Below, in pieces: positions 16,009-24,182 of a stretch of 58,194 bases of DNA. Position 1 is the stretch's first letter. Every line of letters starts with the position of its first letter. The position numbers and the translations under genes are program-made. The notes under the pieces were generated by a model that saw nothing but the letters and a program-made list of their open reading frames with translations, was not told the origin of the DNA and did not search any database. The stretch spans positions 1-58,194 of the forward strand of contig CANQWO010000009.1 of the NCBI GenBank assembly GCA_947627565.1. Direction: 5' to 3'. This DNA comes from an uncultured Clostridia bacterium (GTDB lineage: Bacteria > Bacillota > Clostridia > Christensenellales > Borkfalkiaceae).

Positions 16009-16221
16009 GTGAACGGGACTGTGAAATGGTTCAATGATGGAAAGGGCTACGGCTTCATTTCCAACGACGAGGGGGGAGACGACATCTTCGTGCATTTCTC
16101 CGCGATCCAGACGGATGGCTTCCGTACCTTGAAAGAGGGCCAAAAGGTGACCTTTGAGACCGAGCCGGATCCCAAGGATAGCGGAAAACTCCGCGCAGTC
16201 AATGTCGTTCCCGTATCCTGA
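16009..16221 (+). CDS. csp: cold-shock domain protein
   Basis: A 70-residue Csp starting at a GTG: (M)[19 protein letters not shown]1-type KGYGFI and RNP2-type DIFVHF motifs are intact, so it should bind single-stranded RNA or DNA and melt RNA structure. An AGGAGG site sits 7 nt before the GTG, which decides the start; the longer open frame upstream is the leader. Converges with spoVG over a shared terminator. Confidence 0.95.
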   Translation: MNGTVKWFNDGKGYGFISNDEGGDDIFVHFSAIQTDGFRTLKEGQKVTFETEPDPKDSGKLRAVNVVPVS

Positions 16222-16242
16222 GAGAGGATGGAGAAAGACAAC

Positions 16243-16277
16243 AAAAAACACGCCGTAATTTGCGGGCGTGTTTTTTT
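16243..16277. terminator. bidirectional terminator between csp and spoVG
   Basis: AAAAAACACGCC pairs with GGCGTGTTTTTT around a short loop; A and T runs on either side serve both converging genes. Confidence 0.9.
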
Positions 16278-16284
16278 GTTGTTA

Positions 16285-16560
16285 TCAGGATTTTTCCTCC
16301 GATTCCGCCAGAACTTCGCGATATCTGGCGAGGATCGCATCCTGCAGTTGCATGCGCGTCTCAGTATTGATGGGATGCGCGATGTCCTTATACTCCCCCT
16401 CCGTTGTTTTGCGGCTGGGCATGCCGATGAAACATTCCCCGTCCCGCTCGAAGATCTTGATGTCGTGTACGACAAAGCAACCGTCGATCGTTACGGAGGC
16501 GACTGCGCGCAAGATCCCTTCTTTATGGACCAGGCGCACTCTGACATCACCGATTTCCAT
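16285..16560 (-). CDS. spoVG: SpoVG, RNA-binding regulator of septation and sporulation
   Basis: A 91-residue SpoVG protein, with the family start MEIGDVRVRLV and conserved MPSRKT and DIAHPI stretches. SpoVG is an RNA/DNA-binding regulator that influences septum formation and cortex synthesis. An upstream GTG would add three residues, but the GGGAGG site lies against that GTG and 9 nt from the ATG, so the ATG at 16560 is chosen. Single gene with its own promoter; convergent to csp. Confidence 0.95.
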   Translation of the reverse strand: MEIGDVRVRLVHKEGILRAVASVTIDGCFVVHDIKIFERDGECFIGMPSRKTTEGEYKDIAHPINTETRMQLQDAILARYREVLAESEEKS

Positions 16561-16595
16561 TTGATTCACCCTCCCGTATGGACTTCTTGTTCACA

Positions 16596-16624
16596 ATATT
16601 AACACACTTTTTCTTGAATATCAA
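16596..16624 (-). promoter_or_regulatory. promoter of spoVG
   Basis: On the - strand TTGATA (16619-16624), 17-nt spacer, TAATAT (16596-16601). The match is to sigma-A; I see no clear sigma-H element. Confidence 0.6.
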
Positions 16625-16661
16625 GAGTTTTTCTATAAAAAGTTTATAAATTCCCAAAATT

Positions 16662-16691
16662 TTCACAAACTTTTGCGGTTTTGCATAACAT
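16662..16691 (+). promoter_or_regulatory. possible leaderless promoter of murC
   Basis: TTCACA (16662-16667), 18-nt spacer, TAACAT (16686-16691), with the ATG at 16697 only 5 nt further. No ribosome binding site is present. Confidence 0.4.
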
Positions 16692-16696
16692 ATAGT

Positions 16697-18019
16697 ATGT
16701 TTTTCGGGGAGAATGTCGAAAGACAGGGGATCTATTTCATCGGCATCGGCGGCGTCAGCATGAGCGCGCTTGCAAGGCTCATGGCCGGGAAAGGATTTCC
16801 GGTCCGCGGAAGCGATGATTCAGAGAGCAATTTTACGAAAATGCTTCGCGGCGACGGAATTTCGGTGTGCATCGGGCGAGAGGAAGAGATCACCGAGGAA
16901 CTCGTCGTCTACACGGGCGCGATCGGAGAAGATCACGCCCAACTGAAAAGGGCAAGGGAGGCGGGGAAACGTCTCTATTCCCGCGCGCAATTCCTCGGTC
17001 TCGTCGCGCAATGGTATCCCGAAGTTCTCTCCGTTGCGGGCTGCCATGGGAAGACGACGACGTCATGCATGCTTGCGCATATTTTTCGGGCCGCAGGCGC
17101 ACCGTTTACCTGCCATATCGGCGGGGAAGATCTCGATCTCGGGAACTTTTATGCCGCGGGCGACCGCTATTTCATCACCGAAGCGTGTGAATTTCAACGC
17201 AGCTTTCTGGCCTTGCACAGCGCAATTGCCGTCATCCTCAACTGCGATCTCGATCACACCGACTGCTATAAGGACGAGAAAGAAGTCTTGGACGCCTATG
17301 CGCAATTTGCCGACCAAGCGAAGGTCGTGATCGTCAACGCGGACGACGTCCGTGCGCGCGGCATTCCCCATACTTGGGATTTCGGCATCTACAACGGCCG
17401 CATCCGCGCCGGGAGGCTGCGTTCCATCGGCGAGCGCTATGCGTTTACGGTCATGGAAAACGAGATTCCCGTCGTTCGCATCAAGCTCGGCATCGTCGGA
17501 AAAGTTCACGTCTACAATGCGCTTGCCGCCTATACGGCGGCGCGCCTCTGCGGGATCACGGGCGAGGAGATCCGGAGGGGATTGGAGGCATTTCACGGAG
17601 TCAAACGGCGTTTCGAACAGATCGGAACGCTGGGCGGGCACCCGGTCATCTGCGACTATGCCCATCATCCCCGCGAGATCGCCGCGACGATCGCCACGGC
17701 GGAACGGCTTACGGCGGGTACGGTCCGGGTCGTATTTCAGCCGCACACCTACACTCGGACCCGCGATCTCTTGGAGGATTTCATTTCCGTGCTCCGCAAG
17801 ACGGAAAGTCCGATCATTTATCGCACATATTCAGCGCGGGAGCCGTATGATTATGCGGGGAGCGCGGTCAGGCTTGCCGCTTGCATTCCGGACGCCCGAT
17901 ACTGCCAATCGCCGCGGCAGCTTTCCGAAAAAATCCGAGAACGATGCGAGGAGGGCGATCTGATCCTCGTTCTCGGCGCCGGCGATATCTACGAAATCGC
18001 CAAACAAATCGTGGATTGA
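16697..18019 (+). CDS. murC: UDP-N-acetylmuramate--L-alanine ligase
   Basis: A ~440-residue Mur ligase adding the first residue (L-Ala) to UDP-MurNAc in peptidoglycan synthesis. It shows the N-terminal Rossmann motif GIGGVSMSALA (about 13-23), the ATP P-loop GCHGKTTTS (about 115-123), the YAHHPREI domain-3 motif typical of MurC, and FQPHTYTRT. The Mg-binding EACEF and NCDLDHTD motifs are intact. Length is slightly below the usual 450-490. The start at 16697 is preferred over 16673 because the extra residues do not match the family; neither has a ribosome binding site. Single gene ending in a strong terminator. Confidence 0.95.
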   Translation: MFFGENVERQGIYFIGIGGVSMSALARLMAGKGFPVRGSDDSESNFTKMLRGDGISVCIGREEEITEELVVYTGAIGEDHAQLKRAREAGKRLYSRAQFLGLVAQWYPEVLSVAGCHGKTTTSCMLAHIFRAAGAPFTCHIGGEDLDLGNFYAAGDRYFITEACEFQRSFLALHSAIAVILNCDLDHTDCYKDEKEVLDAYAQFADQAKVVIVNADDVRARGIPHTWDFGIYNGRIRAGRLRSIGERYAFTVMENEIPVVRIKLGIVGKVHVYNALAAYTAARLCGITGEEIRRGLEAFHGVKRRFEQIGTLGGHPVICDYAHHPREIAATIATAERLTAGTVRVVFQPHTYTRTRDLLEDFISVLRKTESPIIYRTYSAREPYDYAGSAVRLAACIPDARYCQSPRQLSEKIRERCEEGDLILVLGAGDIYEIAKQIVD

Positions 18020-18021
18020 CC

Positions 18022-18055
18022 AAACAGGCGACCCGAAAATGGGTTGCCTGTTTTT
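18022..18055 (+). terminator. terminator after murC
   Basis: Stem AAACAGGCGACCC / GGGTTGCCTGTTT with loop GAAAAT, then TTTTT. The inner part (CGACCC-6 nt-GGGTTG) is the same palindrome as at 30323-30341 and 30386-30404. Confidence 0.92.
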
Positions 18056-18112
18056 ACAGTGTTTTGAATTTGCACAGAGTCAAAAAATTTTTGTAAAAAA
18101 ATCATTTTCCTA

Positions 18113-18141
18113 TTGAAATCTGCACATTTTTATAGTATAAT
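18113..18141 (+). promoter_or_regulatory. promoter of the glycogen operon
   Basis: TTGAAA (18113-18118), 17-nt spacer, TATAAT (18136-18141). The ~50-nt leader holds a GACGC/GCGTC hairpin (about 18154-18172). Confidence 0.8.
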
Positions 18142-18198
18142 AAATACGGTTCAGAGACGCCTGTTCGCGCGTCCGAAAAAGGGGGTGGCGTTGCGCTT

Positions 18199-20139
18199 AT
18201 GAGTATCGAAAAGCCTGTTGAACAAGAAACGGATTTCCCGCTCTATCTCTATCATCATGGCAACAACGATCGGATCTACGAGATCTTCGGCGCCCATCCC
18301 GCAGAGAAAAACGGCGAACGCGGCTATATTTTTCGTGTTTGGGCGCCGCATGCGGTGCGTGTTTCCGTTGTCGGCGATTTTAACGGCTGGGATGCGTCCC
18401 GCGATGTCATGCAGCGCATGGTAGACGGCGAATGCTTCGAATTGTTTATCCCCGGGCTCAAGGAATACGATATCTATAAATATGCCGTTTTGACGCATGA
18501 CGGGAGAACGCTCTTAAAGGCCGATCCCGTCGGATTCCATACCGAAACGCCGCCCGCAACGGCTTCCAAACTCTATGATCTGGAGGGCTATCGTTGGCGG
18601 GACAAGTCCTATCTCGAAGCGATCTCCAAACAAAACATCTTTTCCTCGCCGATGAATATCTACGAGGTCAATCTGCTGTCTTGGAAGCGTCACGAAGACG
18701 GCAATTTTCTCTCATACCGCGATCTTGCGGTCGAACTCGTCAATTATGTCGTCGAGATGGGGTATACCCATGTCGAATTTATGCCCGTCACGGAATATCC
18801 CTACGAGGGCTCTTGGGGATATCAGGTAACGGGCTATTTTGCCGCCACCTCGCGCCTCGGGACGCCCAAAGACTTCATGTATTTGGTCGACAGTTTCCAT
18901 AAGGCCGGGATCGGCGTGATCGTCGATTGGGTCCCCGCGCATTTCCCCAAAGACGCGCACGGGCTCTATGAATTTGACGGCCAGCCGCTCTACGAGAGCA
19001 ACCAATGGGATCGGATGGAGCACAAGAGCTGGGGGACGCGCCGCTTTGACTACGGCAGAAACGAAGTGCTCTCGTTTTTGATCTCGAGCGCCTGCTTTTT
19101 CTTCGACAAATTTCATGTGGACGGGCTTCGGGTCGACGCGGTCGCTTCCATGCTCTATCTCGATTATGATAAGCGGCCGGGAGAGTGGGTCCCCAATATC
19201 TATGGGGAAAACAAAAATCTCGAAGCGATCGCCTTTCTCAGAAAACTCAACGAGGCGGTATTCAAGCGGTTCCCGTATGCGCTCATGATCGCCGAGGAAT
19301 CGACGGCGTGGGGGCTCGTGACCAAACCGGGCTCGGTGGGCGGCCTCGGCTTCAATTATAAGTGGAATATGGGTTGGATGAACGACATGCTCTCCTACCT
19401 CAGTCTCAATCCGTTCTTCCGGATGGGGAGCCACAACAAGCTGACGTTTTCGATGATGTATGCGTTCTCGGAGAACTATGTGCTTCCCATCTCCCATGAC
19501 GAAGTGGTGCACGGGAAGTGCTCGCTGATCAACAAGATGCCGGGTACATACGAAGATAAATTTGCGGGCGTCCGCTCGTTTCTCGGCTATCAAATGGCGC
19601 ATCCCGGCAAGAAGCTCAACTTTATGGGCTATGAATTTGGACAGTTCAAAGAATGGGATTACCATGAAGGGTTGGAGTTCTTCTTGCGCGATAACTACGA
19701 ATTGCACGGAAAACTTTCGTTGCTCGTCAGGGAACTCAACGAATTTTACAGATCGACGCCCGCATTCTATGAGGTAGAGGACTCGTGGGACGGCTTCGAA
19801 TGGCTGGCCGCCGACGACGCAGACCGCAATATTGTCTCCTTTATCCGCAGAGATAAGGCCGGGAACGAAGTACTATGTCTGACATGCTTTTCGGGTACCG
19901 ACGCCGAAGGGTATCTGATGGGAGTCAACAAGAGAGGGAAATACCGCGTGATTTTCTGCACCGACGATAAGAAATACGGCGGCGCGGGCGCGCTGAAACA
20001 TAAGACGTTGATGACGGTGAAAAAACCCAGCCATGGAAAGCAATATTCGTTGCGGTTTACCGTTCCCAAACTCACGACGCTCTATCTCGTCTATGAGGGA
20101 GATCCCAAGAACTCTACGGCGACAAAGCCGAAAAAATAA
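18199..20139 (+). CDS. glgB: 1,4-alpha-glucan branching enzyme
   Basis: A 646-residue GH13 branching enzyme making alpha-1,6 branches in glycogen. An N-terminal CBM48 domain (about 20-115, [20 protein letters not shown]) is followed by the catalytic barrel: [17 protein letters not shown] near 195, DWVPAHF near 240, [15 protein letters not shown] (nucleophile Asp) near 310, and AEESTAW (acid/base Glu) near 360. ISHDEVVHG near 433 is diagnostic for branching enzymes. First gene of a six-gene glycogen cluster. Codons at 19866-19885 contain a 17-bp exact match to the dispersed motif. The ribosome site is weak (GGGGGTGG). Confidence 0.96.
   Translation: MSIEKPVEQETDFPLYLYHHGNNDRIYEIFGAHPAEKNGERGYIFRVWAPHAVRVSVVGDFNGWDASRDVMQRMVDGECFELFIPGLKEYDIYKYAVLTHDGRTLLKADPVGFHTETPPATASKLYDLEGYRWRDKSYLEAISKQNIFSSPMNIYEVNLLSWKRHEDGNFLSYRDLAVELVNYVVEMGYTHVEFMPVTEYPYEGSWGYQVTGYFAATSRLGTPKDFMYLVDSFHKAGIGVIVDWVPAHFPKDAHGLYEFDGQPLYESNQWDRMEHKSWGTRRFDYGRNEVLSFLISSACFFFDKFHVDGLRVDAVASMLYLDYDKRPGEWVPNIYGENKNLEAIAFLRKLNEAVFKRFPYALMIAEESTAWGLVTKPGSVGGLGFNYKWNMGWMNDMLSYLSLNPFFRMGSHNKLTFSMMYAFSENYVLPISHDEVVHGKCSLINKMPGTYEDKFAGVRSFLGYQMAHPGKKLNFMGYEFGQFKEWDYHEGLEFFLRDNYELHGKLSLLVRELNEFYRSTPAFYEVEDSWDGFEWLAADDADRNIVSFIRRDKAGNEVLCLTCFSGTDAEGYLMGVNKRGKYRVIFCTDDKKYGGAGALKHKTLMTVKKPSHGKQYSLRFTVPKLTTLYLVYEGDPKNSTATKPKK
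19866..19885 (+). repeat. core of the dispersed motif inside glgB (copy b)
   Basis: CGAAGTACTATGTCTGACAT. Seventeen bases from AGTACT onward match copy d exactly and CGAAGTACTATG matches copy e. The reading frame differs from copies c and d (here GAA GTA CTA TGT), so the similarity is in DNA, not protein. Confidence 0.5.
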
Positions 20140-20174
20140 TCGAAGGCCCAAGGGCCGTACAGGGGGTTAGAAAA

Positions 20175-21371
20175 ATGCTCAGAAAGAAGGAATGTGTCGC
20201 AATGCTTTTGGCGGGCGGACAGGGCTCAAGGCTCTATGCGCTCACCAATAACATCGCTAAGCCGGCAGTCGCATTCGGCGCGAAATATCGGATCATTGAT
20301 TTTCCGCTCTCCAACTGCATCAACTCGGGGATCGATACGGTGGGCGTGCTCACACAGTATGAGCCCCTCGAGCTCAACGAATATATCGGGAACGGACAGC
20401 CGTGGGATCTCGACCGCGCGTTCGGCGGCGTGCATATCCTTTCTCCCTATCAAGGGAAAAAGAAGCAGTCCTGGTTCGAGGGGACGGCCAACGCCATCTA
20501 TCAGAATCTCGGATTCATGAAGAAATACAATCCGGATTATGTCCTCATTCTCTCGGGCGATCATATCTATAAGATGAACTATGCCGCGATGCTCCGCGCG
20601 CACAAGGAGACGGGGGCCGATTGTACGATCGCCGCCATCGAAGTTCCTCTGAAGGAAGCCTCGCGTTTCGGCATTCTGAACACCAATCCGGACGGGTCGA
20701 TCTATCAATTCGAAGAGAAGCCCAAGGTACCCAAGAGCAATCTTGCCTCGATGGGCATCTATATTTTTACAGCAGAGAAGCTCTATAAATATCTCGAGGC
20801 CGACGACGCTAACCCCAATTCTTCCAAAGATTTCGGAAAAGACGTGTTGCCCGCCATGCTCAATGCGGGGGAGAGGATGTTCTCGTACCGTTTCAAAGGA
20901 TATTGGAAGGACGTCGGGACGATTTCTTCCCTGTGGGAATCCAACATGGATCTGCTCGGCGACGCGCCCTCCTTTGACGTGGGCGACGCCGATTGGAAGA
21001 TCCATTCCCGCAATCCGCTTGCTCCGCCCGAATATATCGGCGAGGAGGCCGTCGTCAAAAATTCCATGATCGCGCTCGGCTGCGAAGTCGAGGGGACGGT
21101 CGTCAACTCCGTTTTGGCGTCCAATGTGGTCGTGGAACGGGGCGCCACCGTGCGCGACGCCGTCATTATGGCGGGGACGGTCGTCAAGACGGGCGCAGTG
21201 GTGGAATATTCCATTGTGGATGAAAATGTTGTCATCGGCGACGGCGCGACCGTCGGCGAAGGCAAGGGGGCTGGCGCCGGGATCGCCGTGCTCGGCAGAA
21301 ATATTACGATCGCCGCGGGCGCCAAAGTAAAGGGCGGCGAAATTCTCGATAAGGACTACAAGGGGGAATAA
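20175..21371 (+). CDS. glgC: glucose-1-phosphate adenylyltransferase, catalytic subunit
   Basis: A 398-residue nucleotidyltransferase making ADP-glucose from glucose-1-phosphate and ATP, the committed step of glycogen synthesis. It has the [14 protein letters not shown] loop (about 13-26), the SGDHIY metal site near 132, and [20 protein letters not shown] near 180 (split here for length: FEEKP, then SNLASMGIY). The C-terminal third is a left-handed beta-helix of hexapeptide repeats. Followed 4 nt later by the GlgD partner. Confidence 0.96.
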   Translation: MLRKKECVAMLLAGGQGSRLYALTNNIAKPAVAFGAKYRIIDFPLSNCINSGIDTVGVLTQYEPLELNEYIGNGQPWDLDRAFGGVHILSPYQGKKKQSWFEGTANAIYQNLGFMKKYNPDYVLILSGDHIYKMNYAAMLRAHKETGADCTIAAIEVPLKEASRFGILNTNPDGSIYQFEEKPKVPKSNLASMGIYIFTAEKLYKYLEADDANPNSSKDFGKDVLPAMLNAGERMFSYRFKGYWKDVGTISSLWESNMDLLGDAPSFDVGDADWKIHSRNPLAPPEYIGEEAVVKNSMIALGCEVEGTVVNSVLASNVVVERGATVRDAVIMAGTVVKTGAVVEYSIVDENVVIGDGATVGEGKGAGAGIAVLGRNITIAAGAKVKGGEILDKDYKGE

Positions 21372-21375
21372 AATT

Positions 21376-22500
21376 ATGGCACATTCTACAGTCGGCGTGA
21401 TTTTTTCCAATATTCATGACGAAAATATCCCCGAACTTTCGCGTCATCGCACGATGGCGTCGGTGCCGTTCGGCGGGAGATACCGTCTCATCGACTTTGC
21501 TCTGTCCAATATGGTAAATTCGGGGATCACGACGGTCGGTATTGTGACGAAAAACAATTATCAATCGCTCATCGATCATCTCGGAAGCGGAAAGGAGTGG
21601 GACCTCGCGCGCAAGGACGGCGGGATTATCTTGCTTCCGCCCTATTCGGATGAGACGGATCGGCCCTATACCACCCGTCTGGAAGCGCTCATGAGCATTA
21701 CGGGTTTCCTCAACCATCGCAGAGAGGATTACGTCGTCGTCTCCGACTGCGACGGGATCTCCCACATGGATATTGCGGATATCGTGCGCTTCCATGAGGA
21801 AAAGGGCGCCGATATCACCATGGTCTATCACGATGAGACCAAACCCTGCGAGTCCTCCTACTTTATTACGCTCGAACCGGATCCGGCGACGGGGCGCATC
21901 CGCGGGCTCAAGATCAATCCCAAAGATCTCAAAAACGGGTGCGGATATCATCTCTACGTCAACGTCATGGTCATGCGCAGGGAGTTCCTCATCAACACCA
22001 TTCAAGACGCCGTCACGCGCGGGTTTTCGAGTTTCGGGCGAGATATCCTTGCGAAAAATGTGGATACGCTCAAAATTTACGGCTATGCCTTCGAGGGCTT
22101 CTATGCCGGCGTGAACTCCATGCAGGATTACTATGAGCACAGCATGCAGTTGCTCGACAAAGCGGTGCGCGACGAAATTTTCGGCAATCGCGACATCTAT
22201 ACCAAGGTGCGCGACAGTGCGCCTTCCAAGTATCTCGACGGTGCCTACGTCGCCAATTCCCTCATCTCCGACGGTTGCGTCGTGGAGGGAACGGTGGAAA
22301 ATTGCATCCTTTTCCGCGGGGTGAAAGTCGGAAAGGGGAGCGTCGTCAAAAATTCCATTATCATGCAGGACACGGTGATCGGGGAGAATGTGACGCTCGA
22401 TTGCGTCATCACGGATAAAAACGTTGTCATCCGTGACAGACATTCGCTGGCGGGATGTCCGGAGCTCCCTTACTTCATCTCCAAGGGGAGAATGCTGTAA
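21376..22500 (+). CDS. glgD: GlgD, regulatory-type subunit of ADP-glucose pyrophosphorylase
   Basis: A 374-residue paralogue of GlgC. The nucleotide-binding GGxGxRL loop is missing; the N-terminus instead reads GVIFSNIHDENIPELSRHRT, the hallmark of GlgD, while FGGRYRLIDFALSN and the C-terminal beta-helix (SDGCVVEGTVENCILFRGV) remain. In Firmicutes GlgC and GlgD form a mixed tetramer in which GlgD modulates activity. Sits directly between glgC and glgA in the operon. Confidence 0.95.
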   Translation: MAHSTVGVIFSNIHDENIPELSRHRTMASVPFGGRYRLIDFALSNMVNSGITTVGIVTKNNYQSLIDHLGSGKEWDLARKDGGIILLPPYSDETDRPYTTRLEALMSITGFLNHRREDYVVVSDCDGISHMDIADIVRFHEEKGADITMVYHDETKPCESSYFITLEPDPATGRIRGLKINPKDLKNGCGYHLYVNVMVMRREFLINTIQDAVTRGFSSFGRDILAKNVDTLKIYGYAFEGFYAGVNSMQDYYEHSMQLLDKAVRDEIFGNRDIYTKVRDSAPSKYLDGAYVANSLISDGCVVEGTVENCILFRGVKVGKGSVVKNSIIMQDTVIGENVTLDCVITDKNVVIRDRHSLAGCPELPYFISKGRML

Positions 22501-22564
22501 GGCGCGGGCCGAATCATTGGAACGGGAATGCCGCGAAAGCGGAAATAATAAGGGGGGAAACAAA

Positions 22565-24115
22565 ATGACTGCAACCAACAAAACCGGTAGTAAACGGAAG
22601 AGCGAGCCTGTGAACGCGGGACCTGCGATCGAGCTGGTCGAGCCGACTGCGGCGCCCGCGCCCGAAGAGGCGCCCGCCGTGGAAGTGGTGCCCAAGAAAA
22701 AGATCCTGTTTGTGGCGTCCGAGGCCGCACCGTTTATCGCGACGGGCGGGCTGGCGGAGGTCATCGGTTCGCTTTCCAAAGCGCTCGCGAAGAACGATCG
22801 CTATGACGTCCGCGTCATCGTGCCGCTCTATCAGGACATCCGCAAAGAGTATCGCAAAGATTTCCGTTTTATTGGCAATATCTTTGTTCCGCTCTCGTGG
22901 CGCAACCAATACTGCGGGATCTTCGAGTACGAAAAGGACAACGTAACGTTCTATTTCGTAGACAACGAATACTATTTCAAGCGGCCCGGATGCTATGGAT
23001 ATTATGACGACGGCGAACGTTTTGCGTTCTTCTGCCGTAGCGTCATGGAAATTTTGGGATTCATCGGGTTTTATCCCGACATCCTTCACTGCCACGATTG
23101 GCAGGCCGCGCTCGCCGCGCTCTATCTCAAGACGATCTATTGCTTCCGGCCCGAATATCAGTTTATCCGCGCCGTGTTCACCATTCACAACATAGAATAT
23201 CAGGGGAAATATTCTCTCGATATCCTCGAAGATCTATTCGGGATCTCCTATCATTATCGGAATCTTGTCGAATACGACCGCTGCATCAACCTGATGAAAG
23301 GGGCGATCGAATGTTGCGAACGGTTTTCGACGGTTTCTCCGACGTATGCAAACGAGATCAAGGATCCGTATTATGCGCACGGGCTCGACGCGATCGTGCG
23401 CAGGAACGAGTTCAAACTCTGCGGGATCCTCAACGGCATCGACCCCGATTACTACGATCCGGAGACGGATACGGCGCTCTTTGCCAATTACAGCGCCGCG
23501 CATCCCGAGAAGAAGGCCGTCTGCAAAGAGGAACTTCAAAAGATGTTGGGGCTCCCCGTCAAACCGGATACGCCCATCCTCGCCATGATCACCCGCCTTG
23601 TGTCCCACAAGGGGTTGGATCTCGTCAAGGAGGTTATCGAGCAGGCATTGCGGCAGGATATGCAGTTTATCCTTCTCGGCACGGGCGACTCCGGTTATGA
23701 AAATTATTTCACCGATCTTGCCCGCAGATACCAGGGGAAAGTCGTCTCCATCATTTCCTTCAATTCCGATCTTTCGCGGAAGATCTATGCGGGCGCCGAT
23801 CTCTTCCTGATGCCCTCCAAGAGCGAGCCGTGCGGGCTCTCTCAAATGATCGCGAGCCGCTACGGTACGGTGGCGATCGTCCGCGAGACGGGCGGTCTGA
23901 AGGACAGCATCACGCCCTACGGCGCCGGCGGGAACGGGTTCACGTTCGCCAATTACGACGCATACGATATGCTGTATGTCATCAATGAAGCGCTCGGGGT
24001 GTATCGGATCAAGGGCGAATGGGCAAAACTTGTCAAAAAGGCGATGGAGACCGATTTCACATGGTCGACGTCGGCGAAGAGCTATGAGAATCTCTATCTC
24101 AGCATTTTGAATTAA
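22565..24115 (+). CDS. glgA: glycogen synthase (ADP-glucose type, GT5)
   Basis: A 516-residue GT5 synthase that elongates alpha-1,4 chains. The ADP-glucose motif KxGGLxxV appears as ATGGLAEVIGSLSKAL about 60 residues from the start; CHDWQAAL and HNIEYQGKY are present, and the C-terminal active site shows PSKSEPCGLSQMIA and RETGGLKDSI. Compared with usual GlgA (about 475), an extra 40-residue Lys/Pro/Ala/Glu-rich tail precedes KKKILFVASEAAPF. The ATG at 22565 has a GGGGGGA site; the frame open from 22424 overlaps glgD and is not used. Confidence 0.95.
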   Translation: MTATNKTGSKRKSEPVNAGPAIELVEPTAAPAPEEAPAVEVVPKKKILFVASEAAPFIATGGLAEVIGSLSKALAKNDRYDVRVIVPLYQDIRKEYRKDFRFIGNIFVPLSWRNQYCGIFEYEKDNVTFYFVDNEYYFKRPGCYGYYDDGERFAFFCRSVMEILGFIGFYPDILHCHDWQAALAALYLKTIYCFRPEYQFIRAVFTIHNIEYQGKYSLDILEDLFGISYHYRNLVEYDRCINLMKGAIECCERFSTVSPTYANEIKDPYYAHGLDAIVRRNEFKLCGILNGIDPDYYDPETDTALFANYSAAHPEKKAVCKEELQKMLGLPVKPDTPILAMITRLVSHKGLDLVKEVIEQALRQDMQFILLGTGDSGYENYFTDLARRYQGKVVSIISFNSDLSRKIYAGADLFLMPSKSEPCGLSQMIASRYGTVAIVRETGGLKDSITPYGAGGNGFTFANYDAYDMLYVINEALGVYRIKGEWAKLVKKAMETDFTWSTSAKSYENLYLSILN

Positions 24116-24134
24116 CCGCAACCAAAGAAAAATG

Positions 24135-24159
24135 ACGCGGCCGCGATGAGCGGCCGCGT
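24135..24159 (+). other. strong hairpin between glgA and glgP
   Basis: Arms ACGCGGCCGC (24135-24144) and GCGGCCGCGT (24150-24159) with a 5-nt loop; no T run. It could stabilise the upstream message or set the glgA:glgP ratio. Confidence 0.6.
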
Positions 24160-24182
24160 AATCCCGAAAAGAGGAAGATATT